From: Ochrobactrum sp. Q0168 | GTDB taxonomy: Bacteria > Pseudomonadota > Alphaproteobacteria > Rhizobiales > Rhizobiaceae | Reading direction: 5' to 3' | DNA: 64,000 nt | NCBI RefSeq assembly: GCF_016427605.1 | Contig: NZ_JAELXQ010000001.1 | Location: forward strand, 684,860 to 748,859 | In this document: positions 8,841 to 18,172 of the stretch, in pieces | Numbering within the stretch: the stretch's first letter is position 1 | Layout of the letters: every line of letters begins with the position of its first letter | Notes under the pieces: generated by a model | What the model was told of the DNA's origin: nothing | The model's database searches: none | Seen by the model: the letters and a program-made list of their open reading frames with translations, nothing else | Position numbers and translations under genes: made by a program

Positions 8841-8889
8841 GCATTATCCTACGCAAAACCGCTACGCACTTTTGCTGGAAATGCTCTAG
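8841..8889. repeat. Dispersed palindromic element, copy A
   Basis: Bases 8851-8889 match 34806-34844 at 37 of 39 positions (ACGCAAAACCGCT...TTTTGCTGG...GCTCTAG). The left part (GCATTATCCT) pairs imperfectly with GGAAATGC. A further inverted repeat, TAGAGCGGTTCC/GGAACCGCTCTA at 8784-8825, sits beside it. The element supplies the TAG stop codon of the leftward merR gene (8886-8888). Confidence 0.75.
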
Positions 8890-9425
8890 CGCACCTGATC
8901 CAGCAATCGCTTGCATTCCAGAAGATCAAAAAGCGCTTCCTGCAAAAGCGAGCGATTGTCCTTGGAAGGGCGTTTGCCATCGGCGCCAATGGGGCCGTCA
9001 TCTTCGCCCTTCAACAAGCCGAACAGCTTGCGCGAGGGCTGCGGGGCTTTGATGCCGCTTGGCAGCGCCATTTCATTATCGGCAGCTTCTTCCGCTGCAC
9101 GCTTGTCAGCAGCAGCCTGTTTCTGGCGCGAGATGACTTCAATGGCCTGCACATCCCCATTGCCGAGTGCAATGATGAACTGCGGATTGTTTTCGCGCAG
9201 GAGACGCTGCACGCCCTTGATCGTATAGCCTTGATCGTAGAGCAGATGGCGAATGCCCTTGAGCAGCTCGACATCGATTGGACGATAATAGCGGCGACCG
9301 CCACCACGCTTCATCGGCTTGATCTGTGTAAAGCGCGTTTCCCAGAAACGCAGCACATGCTGGGGAAGATCGAGATCCTCCGCAACCTCGCTGATCGTCC
9401 TGAATGCATCAGGGCTCTTGTCCAT
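8886..9425 (-). CDS. MerR family transcriptional regulator
   Basis: A 179-residue protein with an N-terminal MerR-type winged helix: [21 protein letters not shown], then GGGRRYYRP for the wing and [19 protein letters not shown] for the second helix-turn-helix region. The C-terminal half is charged and Ala-rich with no metal-binding cysteines, so it is not a heavy-metal sensor. Its position after plsX-fabH-ihfA is conserved in alphaproteobacteria; its targets are unknown to me. The ATG at 9425 aligns with family starts; the ORF extension to 9539 lacks family character. A repeat element provides its stop codon. Confidence 0.85.
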   Translation of the reverse strand: MDKSPDAFRTISEVAEDLDLPQHVLRFWETRFTQIKPMKRGGGRRYYRPIDVELLKGIRHLLYDQGYTIKGVQRLLRENNPQFIIALGNGDVQAIEVISRQKQAAADKRAAEEAADNEMALPSGIKAPQPSRKLFGLLKGEDDGPIGADGKRPSKDNRSLLQEALFDLLECKRLLDQVR

Positions 9426-9949
9426 CCACCTGCCCTTTCCAGCAGCAACGGCCCGCTCACCGAGCGATCCGTATAGGCTTTGAAATTCCACTTGCGGTCC
9501 GCACGATACACAGACAGTGACAATAAAGTGGAATGCCACCAGTTTTTCAAAAACCGCGGCCTACTTATACTGTCCGAACGCCGATTGAAACCTGATGGCG
9601 TTTCACGCTGAAACTCTTTCCGAAAAGCCTATGCGCTCTCGGATTCGAATATTAGCGAAATGATTCGTTTCACTATATCCATTATATAATATCAGAGCTT
9701 TATACGCATCCCTTCACATGGGTGAGACACAGTAGCTCGCCCTTAAATACGGCTCAGCCGAATTTAAATGCGCGCAGTCGCTCCACCTTGCAGCGAAGCA
9801 CACCACCGAACCGCGATGTAAGTGAAGTGAGACGGCAGCATGAACCCGTCATTACGCGCTATGCGCCAGAACGCGCAAGCCGCCGCTTTTTGCCACCTGA
9901 TCTGAAAAACAAATGCCGCCCGGAGAATATGAGGCGGCATTGATCTGGA
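9426..9949. other. 524-bp gene-free region between merR and ihfA
   Basis: I find no convincing gene here. The stretch includes an AT-rich segment with the palindrome ATTATATAAT (9681-9690), possibly part of a leftward promoter for merR, and the ihfA terminator at its right end (9905-9941). Short frames on the plus strand are proline/arginine-rich and lack ribosome binding sites. Confidence 0.5.
9905..9941 (-). terminator. Rho-independent terminator of ihfA
   Basis: On the minus strand AATGCCGCC (9941-9933) pairs with GGCGGCATT (9920-9912), followed by TGTTTTTC. It lies immediately after the ihfA stop codon. Confidence 0.8.
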
Positions 9950-10270
9950 TTATTTGCTCTTGGTTTCGCGCTTCTGATGTTCCTGCAGAATACGCTGCTT
10001 GAGAACATTGGAAGCCTTGAAGGTCATCACGCGTCGCGGAAGAATTGGCACTTCTTCGCCGGTCTTCGGATTGCGACCGATACGCTCGTTCTTGTCGCGG
10101 ACCTGAAAAGTGGCAAATGACGACAGCTTCACTGTTTCGCCATTGACGATTGCGTCACAAACCTCGTCGAGAATCATCTCGACCAAAGCCGCCGACTCCG
10201 TTCTGGAAAGACCGACCTTTCGGTAAACAGCCTCTGCCAGATCAGCCCGCGTGACCGTTTTACCTCCCAT
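9950..10270 (-). CDS. ihfA: Integration host factor subunit alpha
   Basis: A 106-residue HU/IHF-family protein. It has the N-terminal helical dimer region ([18 protein letters not shown]) and the DNA-intercalating beta arm [12 protein letters not shown], followed by RRVMTFKAS, typical of the alpha subunit. With IhfB it bends DNA at specific sites, acting in transcription, replication and recombination. ATG 10270 was chosen over the longer ORF start at 10333, which adds an unrelated Cys-rich head. It lies downstream of fabH, separated by an intergenic region with attenuator-like hairpins. Confidence 0.95.
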   Translation of the reverse strand: MGGKTVTRADLAEAVYRKVGLSRTESAALVEMILDEVCDAIVNGETVKLSSFATFQVRDKNERIGRNPKTGEEVPILPRRVMTFKASNVLKQRILQEHQKRETKSK

Positions 10271-10331
10271 AACCGAACCCACCTGGTTAGCGTTTGAACA
10301 GATAATATCCTTACGTGACAGGACGTTACAC

Positions 10332-10372
10332 AAATAAAAGCGGCTCGGTCAAGCCGCGAGTTCCCTCGCGGC
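10332..10372 (-). promoter_or_regulatory. Mutually exclusive hairpins between fabH and ihfA (attenuator-like)
   Basis: Reading leftward, hairpin A (GCCGCGAG-GGAA-CTCGCGGC, 10372-10353) is followed by hairpin B (GCGGCT-TGACCG-AGCCGC, 10357-10340) with TTTTATTT after it. They share bases 10353-10357, so only one can form. B looks like an intrinsic terminator and A like its antiterminator. Confidence 0.5.
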
Positions 10373-10447
10373 GGATCAATTTTATTGCTTTTCTTGTCCG
10401 ATCCGATTCCGAACGTGACAGAGCGCCCCCGTTTTGGGGCGATTGGC

Positions 10448-11419
10448 TTACCAGCGCAGCAAAACCGCACCCCAGGTAAATCCACCGCCCATGGCTTCGA
10501 GAAGCACGAGATCACCCTTCTTGATCCGGCCGTCGGCAACAGCCGTCGCCAGCGCCAGCGGCACCGATGCAGCCGAGGTATTGCCGTGGCGGTCGACAGT
10601 GATGACGACCTTGCTTTCGGCGATATTCAGCTTCTTGGCCGAAGCGTCGATGATGCGCTTGTTGGCCTGATGCGGCACAAACCAGTCGATATCGTCTGCT
10701 GTAAGGCCCGTTTCCGCGAAGGAAGCTTCGATAACATCGGTGATCATGCCGACAGCGTGCTTGAAGACTTCACGGCCTTCCATGCGCAGATGGCCGACGG
10801 TCTGTGTGGTAGAAGGACCACCATCCACATAGAGCTTTTCCTTGTGGTTGCCATCCGAGCGCAGATTTGCAGCCAGAACGCCGCGGTCCGAGGTCAGGCC
10901 CTTGCCTTCGGCAGCTTCCAGCACCACAGCGCCAGCGCCATCCCCAAACAGAACGCAGGTCGTGCGGTCGGTCCAGTCGAGAATGCGCGAGAATGTTTCC
11001 GCACCGATGACCAGAACGCGCTCGGCCATGCCGCCGCGAATATAAAGATCGGCGGTCGTGATGGCATAGATGAAACCGCTGCACACGGCCTGCATGTCGA
11101 AAGCGAAACCGGAGGTGATGCCAAGCTCGCGCTGGATTTCCACGGCGCTGGCCGGGAATGTGTTGTTCGGCGTCGAGGTGGCGACCAGCACGAGGTCGAT
11201 ATCCGATGGCTGAAGGCCTGCATTCTCGATGGCCGCACGTGCGGCGGCAGCACCCAGCGAAACCGTGGTTTCGTCATCGCCTGCGATATGGCGTTCGCGA
11301 ATGCCCGTGCGCTGCACGATCCATTCGTCCGAGGTCTCTATGACACCCTCAAAATCGGTGTTCTTCATGACCCGTTTCGGCAATGCCGAACCGATACCCC
11401 GCACGACAGATCGTATCAT
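10448..11419 (-). CDS. fabH: Beta-ketoacyl-ACP synthase III
   Basis: A 323-residue condensing enzyme that starts fatty acid elongation by joining acetyl-CoA to malonyl-ACP in the cytoplasm. The Cys-His-Asn triad is intact: Cys113 in AVCSGF, His250 in [10 protein letters not shown] and Asn280 in HGNTSAAS. Length and N-terminus ([13 protein letters not shown]) fit the family. It follows plsX in the same direction and precedes ihfA, the usual alphaproteobacterial order, so it probably belongs to a phospholipid/fatty acid operon. Confidence 0.96.
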   Translation of the reverse strand: MIRSVVRGIGSALPKRVMKNTDFEGVIETSDEWIVQRTGIRERHIAGDDETTVSLGAAAARAAIENAGLQPSDIDLVLVATSTPNNTFPASAVEIQRELGITSGFAFDMQAVCSGFIYAITTADLYIRGGMAERVLVIGAETFSRILDWTDRTTCVLFGDGAGAVVLEAAEGKGLTSDRGVLAANLRSDGNHKEKLYVDGGPSTTQTVGHLRMEGREVFKHAVGMITDVIEASFAETGLTADDIDWFVPHQANKRIIDASAKKLNIAESKVVITVDRHGNTSAASVPLALATAVADGRIKKGDLVLLEAMGGGFTWGAVLLRW

Positions 11420-11502
11420 TTTTTATTCCTGTCCTTATAAGCGAACGGAACGAGGCTGTTGCCCGCACCGTCGAAATCCGCGCCCACCAGAGGGGCAAAC
11501 AA

Positions 11503-12561
11503 TTATTTGGCCGCTTCGTCGCCTTCACTGGACGAAACATGCGGGTGACTGTGGTGAAAATGCGCCAGATCGGCCTCAATCTTCTCAAGAAGACGATTGC
11601 GCACCATGTCATAGCCCACTTCAATCGCCGAGCAGAAGCCTTCTGCATTCGCGCTGCCATGGCTCTTGATCACGATGCCGCTCAAACCAAGGAACACACC
11701 GCCATTGACCTTGTTCGGGTCCATCTTTTCGCGCAGGCGATCAAAAGCGCCTTTGGCAAAGACATAACCGATCTTGGCCAGCAGAGTGCGGGTCATGGCC
11801 TGGCGCAGCAATGTCGCCATCTGACGCGCAGTGCCTTCAGCGGCCTTAAGGGCGATATTGCCGGTGAAGCCTTCGGTCACCACGACATCGACGCTACCTT
11901 TGCCGATATCGTTGCCTTCTACAAAGCCGGAATATTGCAGGCCGTCCAGCGGCGTATCGCGCAGAATCTGCCCGGCTTCCTTGATCTCGTCGAGACCCTT
12001 GACCTCTTCCGTGCCGACATTCAACAGGCCGACGGTCGGCTTTCGCACTTCAAACAGCGCGCGCGCCATGCCTGCGCCCATGACAGCATAATCGACCAGC
12101 TGGCGCGCATCGGCGCCGATCGTCGCGCCAATGTCCAGCACGATGCTTTCGCCGCGCAGCGTCGGCCAAATGCCTGCAATTGCCGGACGCTCGACATCCG
12201 ACATCATGCGCAGGCAGAATTTCGACATCGCCATGAGCGCCCCCGTATTGCCCGCAGAAACGCAGGCATCGGCTTCGCCGGTCTTCACAGCTTCAATCGC
12301 CTTCCACATTGTGGACTTGCCACGACCGTTGCGCAGCGCCTGGCTTGGCTTGTCATCCATGCTGACAGCGACTTCACAGGCGCGAAACTCGGATGCGGCC
12401 TGCAGCTTGGGAAAGCGCGCCAGCACCGGCTCAACCTGTCCGGCCAGACCGAAAAAGATAAAACGCATGTCGGGATGGCGCTCAAGCGCCTTTGCCGCGC
12501 CGGGGACGACCACTTCAGGACCGAAATCACCGCCCATCGCGTCAATCGATATTTTTACCAC
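11503..12561 (-). CDS. plsX: Phosphate acyltransferase PlsX
   Basis: A 352-residue enzyme that converts acyl-ACP to acyl-phosphate, feeding PlsY in phosphatidic acid synthesis. It begins with the family signature [14 protein letters not shown] and carries [10 protein letters not shown] and a GFTGNIALK segment. The length is usual. It precedes fabH by about 80 bases in the same orientation, with DUF177 upstream, matching the classic DUF177-plsX-fabH arrangement, although rpmF is absent here. Confidence 0.96.
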   Translation of the reverse strand: MVKISIDAMGGDFGPEVVVPGAAKALERHPDMRFIFFGLAGQVEPVLARFPKLQAASEFRACEVAVSMDDKPSQALRNGRGKSTMWKAIEAVKTGEADACVSAGNTGALMAMSKFCLRMMSDVERPAIAGIWPTLRGESIVLDIGATIGADARQLVDYAVMGAGMARALFEVRKPTVGLLNVGTEEVKGLDEIKEAGQILRDTPLDGLQYSGFVEGNDIGKGSVDVVVTEGFTGNIALKAAEGTARQMATLLRQAMTRTLLAKIGYVFAKGAFDRLREKMDPNKVNGGVFLGLSGIVIKSHGSANAEGFCSAIEVGYDMVRNRLLEKIEADLAHFHHSHPHVSSSEGDEAAK

Positions 12562-12701
12562 TCTTGATTATTCCTGTTCGATCCCTGCTCGCCCCCTGTT
12601 CCCACGCCGCGCTCAAGTCGCGGCAGGGCTTTCGGCGAAAATAGTGGTTTTGCGTTGCTGTACAACAATATTTTGTCCAACCCGTCGCAAATCACCGTCG
12701 A

Positions 12702-13262
12702 TCACGGCTTCTTGCGCCATTCCGACAGCTTTGCGAAGGGCGACTCCGGCTTGTCATCCTCCTCACCGGCATCCCCGAAGGTCCGAAGTTCCGCGTCATC
12801 CGGCAGACCGGGCTTGCGCGGATAGGGATCGATTGCCAGTTCGAAGAACTCTTCGGCAACCGCGCCGACATCGATCCGGTCGCCGACAAAGGTTTCGGGG
12901 CTGTCGGCGCCATCGGCGTCCAGCAGCATTTCGCCGCTTTCGTCGAGCTGAACGCGGGCCAGACGCGAATTTTCCGGCACGAAGATCGTATCGACTTCTT
13001 CCGCTATCACATTGGTGAGCGGCTCCAGCGTAGTGACGCAAGCCTGCACGATCTCCGCATCGATGCGTCCGCGCACACGAATGCCATCTTTTTTCCAAGG
13101 GGTCAGCAAAAATTCAACCGAAAACGCGTTCACCGCCTCCAGCGCATGGCTGGCAGCGAGCGCGGCGCGCTCCTTCTCATCAGTGCCGATTGTTACTGTC
13201 ACGCCCTTCTGGGGCAGGTGCAGAACCGGAACGGGATAGGTCAGCGCCGGCTTATCAGTCAT
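12702..13262 (-). CDS. DUF177 (YceD-like) protein
   Basis: A 186-residue acidic protein of the DUF177/YceD family, with the recognisable PLTNVIAEEVDTIFVPE segment and a C-terminal FAKLSEWRKK. YceD homologues usually lie next to rpmF and plsX and have been linked to 23S rRNA or L32 metabolism; the exact role of this copy is uncertain. Its ATG at 13262 overlaps the stop of the upstream chaperone gene by eight bases (ATGACTGA), indicating cotranscription and translational coupling. A longer ORF start at 13289 is rejected for that reason. Confidence 0.85.
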   Translation of the reverse strand: MTDKPALTYPVPVLHLPQKGVTVTIGTDEKERAALAASHALEAVNAFSVEFLLTPWKKDGIRVRGRIDAEIVQACVTTLEPLTNVIAEEVDTIFVPENSRLARVQLDESGEMLLDADGADSPETFVGDRIDVGAVAEEFFELAIDPYPRKPGLPDDAELRTFGDAGEEDDKPESPFAKLSEWRKKP

Positions 13263-13839
13263 TTTGTTTTGCCTCTTCGGTATTGTCATGCGTCAGCGCC
13301 GGATCGTCGGCATCCATAAAGGAAATCTCACCCGCCACCAGTGTACTATCGTCGATTGCGCGTAACCGGTCGCGACAACGCAGAACATATTCGCCTAAAT
13401 GGCGAGCCTGGGGCCAGAATTCCAGATCGGGCCTGATATTTCGCGTCAATGCGGCTGCAAGCGCTTCCGCATCCTCAGTATCGAGCGCCGCGCCATAAGT
13501 CGACACACGGCCATAAAACATGCGCGCCAGTTTTTTCATACGTTTGGGCACGCCCTGATCGCCGATTCCCAGTTCCCGCAGCGAGTGATCGACATCCTTG
13601 AAAAATTCGTCGGCCACCTCCTGAGCGAGCGCCATCAGAGCCGGATTGTCGCCGCGCATACGGTGCAGCGTCAGAAAAATATGCACTGACAACATTTCAT
13701 ACCGCCCAAGGGGCGTATCCGGCACATGAAATTGTGCATAAAACCGTTTTTGCCGCGCCGCTGCCACGATCGCCTCGTAAACGCGAAGCACGATAGCCTC
13801 ATTGGCCTTCGATTTGCGGCGGAAAAGTTGGAGAATCAT
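13255..13839 (-). CDS. Ubiquinol-cytochrome c chaperone (CBP3 family)
   Basis: A 194-residue protein of the Ubiq_cyt_C_chap family, homologous to mitochondrial CBP3/UQCC1, which assists cytochrome b assembly into complex III. Visible family features are the YEAIVAAARQKRFYAQF opening, the PDTPLGRYEMLSVHIFL region and GIGDQGVPKRMKKLARMFYG. It is probably a peripheral inner-membrane assembly factor. It is the first gene of the leftward chaperone-DUF177 pair and diverges from bamE at 13944, so both promoters must lie within roughly 100 bases. Confidence 0.88.
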   Translation of the reverse strand: MILQLFRRKSKANEAIVLRVYEAIVAAARQKRFYAQFHVPDTPLGRYEMLSVHIFLTLHRMRGDNPALMALAQEVADEFFKDVDHSLRELGIGDQGVPKRMKKLARMFYGRVSTYGAALDTEDAEALAAALTRNIRPDLEFWPQARHLGEYVLRCRDRLRAIDDSTLVAGEISFMDADDPALTHDNTEEAKQND

Positions 13840-13943
13840 CCCTGTACGACCGTTCCAGTTGCATATAGAAGCAAGGTGGTTTACCGAAGTTCTCCCGACG
13901 GCGAAAGTGCCGCGCTGATAATAGAATTATGGAGAGGTCTTTG

Positions 13944-14495
13944 TTGCAGCGGATTTTCTCAACTGTGCGTTCCGGCGCATCAACAGGCGCACGCAAGCAG
14001 CGTGTTCTTCTGGCTGGTACGGCAATTCTGTTTTCGGCCGCCCTCGCCGGATGCAACACCGCATCCACTCTGAACCCGTCCGAGACGCTGACAGAGGGCT
14101 ATGTCCTCGACCAGCAGGCGCTTGATTCGGTGCCGGTCGGCTCCAGCCGCGAGCAGGTGCTGCTGGCGCTCGGTACGCCATCGACCACCGCAACCTTCGA
14201 CAACGAAGTGTTCTATTACATTTCGCAGAAGCGCCACCGCATGGCTCAGTTCATGAAGCCGAAGCTGGTCGATCGTCAGATTCTCGCGATCTATTTTAAC
14301 AAGGACGGTAAGGTCGAGCATATCGCCAATTACGGCATGCAGGATGGCAAGCTGTTCGACTTCGTATCGCGCACCACGCCAACCGGCGGCAAGGACCAGA
14401 CCTTCCTGGGTCAGGTTATCCAGGGCGTTTCCAAGGCGCCGACCTCGATACCCGGCGCTGGCGCAGGCGGACCGGGTGGAGCTGGCGGCAGCTAA
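13944..14495 (+). CDS. bamE: Outer membrane protein assembly factor BamE
   Basis: A lipoprotein of about 183 residues with a signal peptide ending LAGC and an SmpA/OmlA-type domain (VGSSREQVLLALGTPSTTATF, then a YYIS strand). BamE stabilises the BAM complex that inserts outer-membrane beta-barrels. A Gly-rich tail (GAGAGGPGGAGGS) extends beyond the domain. The in-frame ATG at 13929 lacks an upstream RBS, whereas GGAGAGG at 13931-13937 fits TTG 13944 (or 13941), so I prefer TTG 13944. A strong terminator follows. Confidence 0.87.
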   Translation: MQRIFSTVRSGASTGARKQRVLLAGTAILFSAALAGCNTASTLNPSETLTEGYVLDQQALDSVPVGSSREQVLLALGTPSTTATFDNEVFYYISQKRHRMAQFMKPKLVDRQILAIYFNKDGKVEHIANYGMQDGKLFDFVSRTTPTGGKDQTFLGQVIQGVSKAPTSIPGAGAGGPGGAGGS

Positions 14496-14520
14496 TCGCC
14501 ACACTATATTATCCAAAAGA

Positions 14521-14550
14521 AAACCCGCCTTTCGGCGGGTTTTCTGTTTT
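14521..14550. terminator. Bidirectional terminator between bamE and hppA
   Basis: The stem AAACCCGCC/GGCGGGTTT with a TTTC loop has T-runs on both strands (TTTTCTGTTTT rightward, TTTTCTTTT leftward). It serves the convergent bamE and hppA genes. Confidence 0.9.
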
Positions 14551-14569
14551 CAGACCTTTCGGCAACAGA

Positions 14570-16726
14570 TCAGGCCATATGCGCCAGCACTGCAAGCAGC
14601 AGAAGCGCCACGATATTGGTGATCTTGATTGCCGGGTTGACGGCAGGACCGGCAGTATCCTTGTAGGGATCACCCACCGTATCACCCGTCACGGAAGCCT
14701 TATGCGCTTCCGAACCTTTCAGGTGTTTCACGCCATCGGCATCCGTAAAGCCATCCTCGAAGCTCTTCTTGGCGTTGTCCCATGCGCCGCCACCGGAAGT
14801 CATGGAAATGGCCACGAACAGCCCGTTGACGATGACGCCGAGCAGCGAAGCGCCAAGCGCTGCAAAGGCCGCAGCCTTGGAGCCCGAAATCAGCAGCACG
14901 CCGAAATAGACGACCAGCGGCGCCAGCACAGGCAGAAGCGACGGAATGATCATTTCGCGGATTGCCGCTTTGGTCAGAAGATCGACCGCGCGGGCATAAT
15001 CCGGGCGTTCCTTGCCGGTCATGATGCCCGGCTTCTCCTTGAACTGGCGGCGAACTTCCTGCACCACGGCCCCGCCTGCGCGGCCCACAGCCGTCATGGC
15101 CATGCCGCCGAACAGATAAGGAATAAGGCCCCCGAAGATCAGACCAGCCACCACATAGGGATTGGACAGATCGAACGAGACCGGCCCCATATCCGCAAAA
15201 TACGGATAGGTCTGGCCGTTGGCCGCGAAATAAGCCAAGTCGTTGGAATAGGCTGCAAATAGCACCAAAGCGCCCAAACCCGCCGAACCAATGGCATAGC
15301 CCTTGGTCACGGCCTTGGTCGTGTTGCCGACCGCATCCAGCGCATCGGTGGACTTGCGCACTTCCGGGTCGAGACCGGCCATTTCCGCAATACCACCGGC
15401 ATTGTCGGTCACCGGCCCGAAGGCATCGAGCGCCACGATCATTCCGGCAATGCCCAGCATGGCCGTGACCGCAATGGCCGTGCCGAAGAGACCGGCCAAC
15501 TGATAGGTGCTGATAATGCCGCCAACGATCACGATGGCGGGCAAGGCGGTTGATTCCAGCGAAACAGCAAGGCCCTGAATGACATTCGTGCCATGCCCCG
15601 TCACGGAAGCCTGCGCGATGGAATTGACCGGGCGCTTGTTGGTGCCAGTATAGTATTCGGTGATCACCACGATCAGGCCCGTCACGATGAGACCGATCAG
15701 ACCGCAGATGAAGAGATTCGTGCCGGTAATGACTTTACCGGCCACAGTGCCGATTTCGCCCCAGCCAATCGTTAGCGTGTTGGCAACCCCAAGCCCGATG
15801 ATGGACAGGAGGCCCGTCACGATCAGGCCCTTATAGAGCGCGCCCATGATGGAGCCGTTGACGCCAAGCTTGACGAAAAACGTACCGGCAATCGAGGTGA
15901 TCACGCAGGCACCACAGATCAGCAGCGGATAGAGCATGACGCTCGACAACACGTCCGAACCATTGAAGAAGATCGCGCCCAGAACCATGGTCGCAACCAC
16001 GGTGACGGCGTAAGTCTCGAACAGATCGGCTGCCATACCGGCGCAATCGCCGACATTATCGCCGACATTGTCGGCGATGGTTGCCGGATTGCGTGGATCG
16101 TCTTCCGGAATGCCCGCTTCAACCTTGCCGACCAGATCGCCGCCGACATCCGCACCCTTGGTGAAGATACCGCCGCCGAGACGGGCGAAAATCGAAATCA
16201 GCGATGCGCCAAAGCCGAGCGCCACCAGCGCATCGATGACCGTGCGATCAGCAGGTGCATAGCCCAGCCAGACGGTGAGAATGAAATAGTAGACGGATAC
16301 GCCCAGCAGCGCGAGACCGGCCACCAGAAGGCCGGTAACGGCACCGGACTTGAAAGCCATTTCAAGCCCGCCTGCAAGGCTCAAGGAAGCGGCCTGTGCT
16401 GTGCGCACATTGGCGCGCACCGAAACATGCATCCCAATAAAGCCTGTGAGGCCGGATAGGACCGCGCCGATCAGAAAGCCGATGGCGGCGCTCAGCGACA
16501 GCAAATACCATGCGGCAAGAAACACAACGACGCCGACAATCGCAATCGTGGAATATTGTCGTGTGAGATAGGCCGACGCGCCCTCGCGGATGGCGCCAGC
16601 GATTTCCTGCATACGCGGTGTTCCCTGGTCAGCCGCCAGGATCGAACGGATCGACCAGAAGGCGAAAAGAACGGAAACCACGCCGCAGGCAATAACGAGA
16701 AGTAAAACTGCCACTCCCACTTGCAT
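14570..16726 (-). CDS. hppA: Membrane-bound proton-translocating pyrophosphatase, K+-insensitive type
   Basis: A protein of about 718 residues with some 15-16 membrane helices that couples PPi hydrolysis to ion pumping across the inner membrane. The substrate-binding motifs are complete: [14 protein letters not shown] and [20 protein letters not shown]. The later GNTTKA motif (Lys near residue 471) marks the potassium-independent H+-pumping class, where K+-dependent enzymes have Ala. I chose ATG 16726, nine bases after AGGAG; the TTG three codons upstream is too close to it. It reads alone and is convergent with bamE. Confidence 0.95.
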   Translation of the reverse strand: MQVGVAVLLLVIACGVVSVLFAFWSIRSILAADQGTPRMQEIAGAIREGASAYLTRQYSTIAIVGVVVFLAAWYLLSLSAAIGFLIGAVLSGLTGFIGMHVSVRANVRTAQAASLSLAGGLEMAFKSGAVTGLLVAGLALLGVSVYYFILTVWLGYAPADRTVIDALVALGFGASLISIFARLGGGIFTKGADVGGDLVGKVEAGIPEDDPRNPATIADNVGDNVGDCAGMAADLFETYAVTVVATMVLGAIFFNGSDVLSSVMLYPLLICGACVITSIAGTFFVKLGVNGSIMGALYKGLIVTGLLSIIGLGVANTLTIGWGEIGTVAGKVITGTNLFICGLIGLIVTGLIVVITEYYTGTNKRPVNSIAQASVTGHGTNVIQGLAVSLESTALPAIVIVGGIISTYQLAGLFGTAIAVTAMLGIAGMIVALDAFGPVTDNAGGIAEMAGLDPEVRKSTDALDAVGNTTKAVTKGYAIGSAGLGALVLFAAYSNDLAYFAANGQTYPYFADMGPVSFDLSNPYVVAGLIFGGLIPYLFGGMAMTAVGRAGGAVVQEVRRQFKEKPGIMTGKERPDYARAVDLLTKAAIREMIIPSLLPVLAPLVVYFGVLLISGSKAAAFAALGASLLGVIVNGLFVAISMTSGGGAWDNAKKSFEDGFTDADGVKHLKGSEAHKASVTGDTVGDPYKDTAGPAVNPAIKITNIVALLLLAVLAHMA

Positions 16727-17100
16727 AAAGGCCAACTCCTATTGAGTTTGCGCCGGCTACCGTCAGCTTGACCGCAGATAAACATCCGGTACTGGGTAAT
16801 TAACGGCAGGCATATGCGCATGAAGGCCCGAAAACCCCTCCCCGGGCCGATTAGAGCGGCATGGAAAGCACTTGAAGCCACCACGTCGTACCGGGCTTCA
16901 ACGGTATAGTTTCATCAGGAACTTATGCCTTTGAATCAATAAATTGGCGAAGTTCCCTTGCAGTCGAGCATTCTCAATGCCGCATGACCAACATGCGAAA
17001 CGGTTGAACAAACGTCAAGACGTTCTTTGCCAGCATACAATGAAAGAAGGGCTGCGATTTCTCACAGCCCTTCTCGTTTTTACAATCTCTGAAACCGCTC
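16727..17100. other. Intergenic region between hppA and nusB
   Basis: I see no gene here. The left part should hold the hppA promoter and the right end holds the nusB terminator (17046-17080). Confidence 0.5.
17046..17080 (-). terminator. Terminator of the rib-nusB operon
   Basis: GAAGGGCTG (17046-17054) pairs with CAGCCCTTC (17065-17073). On the minus strand the stem is followed by TTTCATTG; on the plus strand by TCGTTTTT. Confidence 0.7.
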
Positions 17101-17610
17101 TTAGTGACGCGGCTTGGTCCCACGGCTTTCGCCACGAATGACGAAGGCAAGGCGGTCAAGCACTGCGTTGACGAGCTTGGGCTCGTCTTCGGTGTAGAAC
17201 GCCTTGGCGATATCGACATATTCCGAGACGATCACGGCGGTCGGCACATCGTTGCGCGAGGTCAGCTCCCATGCACCGGCGCGAAGAATCGCGCGCAGCG
17301 TGGAATCGAGACGCGACAGCGGCCAGTCCTCGGTCAACGCCTGATGGATCATCGGATCAAGCTTGAGCTGGCTGTCGACAACACCGGCGACAATAGCGCG
17401 GAACCATTGCGGATCGGCATCAAGATATTGCGTGCCGTCCACTTCCTTGCCGAGGCGGAAGGCTTCGTATTCTGCGACCACTTCCATCACGCCCGTACCG
17501 GCAACGTCCATCTGGTAGAGCGCCTGCACGGCTGCAAGGCGAGCAACGCCACGCTTGTTCGCCGTGCGCGGCAGGTTCGGTGTCGGGCGACCTTCTGCGG
17601 AAGAACTCAT
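17101..17610 (-). CDS. nusB: Transcription antitermination factor NusB
   Basis: A protein of about 169 residues with the NusB all-helical fold: [17 protein letters not shown] near the N-terminus, then [16 protein letters not shown] and [13 protein letters not shown] with [11 protein letters not shown] at the C-terminus. It binds boxA RNA with NusE (S10) for rRNA antitermination. It lies directly after ribH; a GTG at 17619 overlapping the ribH stop (GTGA) is an alternative start, but the GGAG site is almost adjacent to it, so ATG 17610 is preferred. Confidence 0.94.
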   Translation of the reverse strand: MSSSAEGRPTPNLPRTANKRGVARLAAVQALYQMDVAGTGVMEVVAEYEAFRLGKEVDGTQYLDADPQWFRAIVAGVVDSQLKLDPMIHQALTEDWPLSRLDSTLRAILRAGAWELTSRNDVPTAVIVSEYVDIAKAFYTEDEPKLVNAVLDRLAFVIRGESRGTKPRH

Positions 17611-17615
17611 AATAT

Positions 17616-18077
17616 TCACGCTCCGAACTTCTTGCGCAGATCAATCATGGTCAGTGCGGCGCGGGCAGCAAAACCGCCCTTGTCCTTGTCAGTACGGCGC
17701 GCACGCACCCATGCCTGTTCGTCATTCTCGACGGTCAGAATGCCGTTGCCGATGGCAAGGCTTTCTTCAACGGCCAAATCGGTCAGCGCACGGCAGGATT
17801 CGTTAGCAACGATGTCGAAATGATAGGTCTCACCACGGATCACCGTGCCCAGCGCGACATAACCGTCATATTCAGTGCCGTCATTGTCGGCGCCGTCGAG
17901 GGCAAAGGAAATGGTTGCCGGAATCTCCAGCGCGCCCGGTACAGTCACGACGTCATAGGTCGCGCCCGCCTCATCAAGGGCTGCCTTTGCGCCATCAAGA
18001 AGCGCATCAGCTAGATCGTCGTAGAAACGCGCTTCAACAATAAGCAAATGCGGCGCATGCGCCTCGTGATCGGACAT
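17616..18077 (-). CDS. ribH: 6,7-dimethyl-8-ribityllumazine synthase
   Basis: A 153-residue lumazine synthase, the penultimate enzyme of riboflavin synthesis. Key segments are [17 protein letters not shown] at the start, VPGALEIP and [12 protein letters not shown] with the catalytic His. Brucellae have two lumazine synthases; this copy beside nusB corresponds in context to the RibH1 type, judged by position only. ATG 18077 was chosen over longer upstream starts. A perfect 8-bp hairpin lies between ribE and this gene. Confidence 0.95.
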   Translation of the reverse strand: MSDHEAHAPHLLIVEARFYDDLADALLDGAKAALDEAGATYDVVTVPGALEIPATISFALDGADNDGTEYDGYVALGTVIRGETYHFDIVANESCRALTDLAVEESLAIGNGILTVENDEQAWVRARRTDKDKGGFAARAALTMIDLRKKFGA

Positions 18078-18145
18078 GAGAAACTCCATGACAAATTTTG
18101 CGGACCGCAACACCTGCGGTCAACGCTCAAATCGGGATATGCTTT

Positions 18146-18169
18146 TACAGCCTGGAATTTTAGGCTGTA
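18146..18169. repeat. Inverted repeat in the ribE-ribH gap
   Basis: TACAGCCT (18146-18153) and AGGCTGTA (18162-18169) are perfectly complementary with an 8-base loop. The leftward transcript continues with AAAAGC, so this is not an obvious terminator; it may be a processing or regulatory hairpin. Confidence 0.5.
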
Positions 18170-18172
18170 AGC

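Noticed and set aside
10424-10442. CGCCCC/GGGGCG hairpin after fabH as an intrinsic terminator
   Set aside because: There is no T-run after the stem on the leftward strand; the hairpin at 10340-10357 is the better candidate.
10385-11440. Long plus-strand frame of 351 codons
   Set aside because: It lies opposite fabH, which has full catalytic motifs. The plus-strand product has no family character and is a codon-bias shadow.
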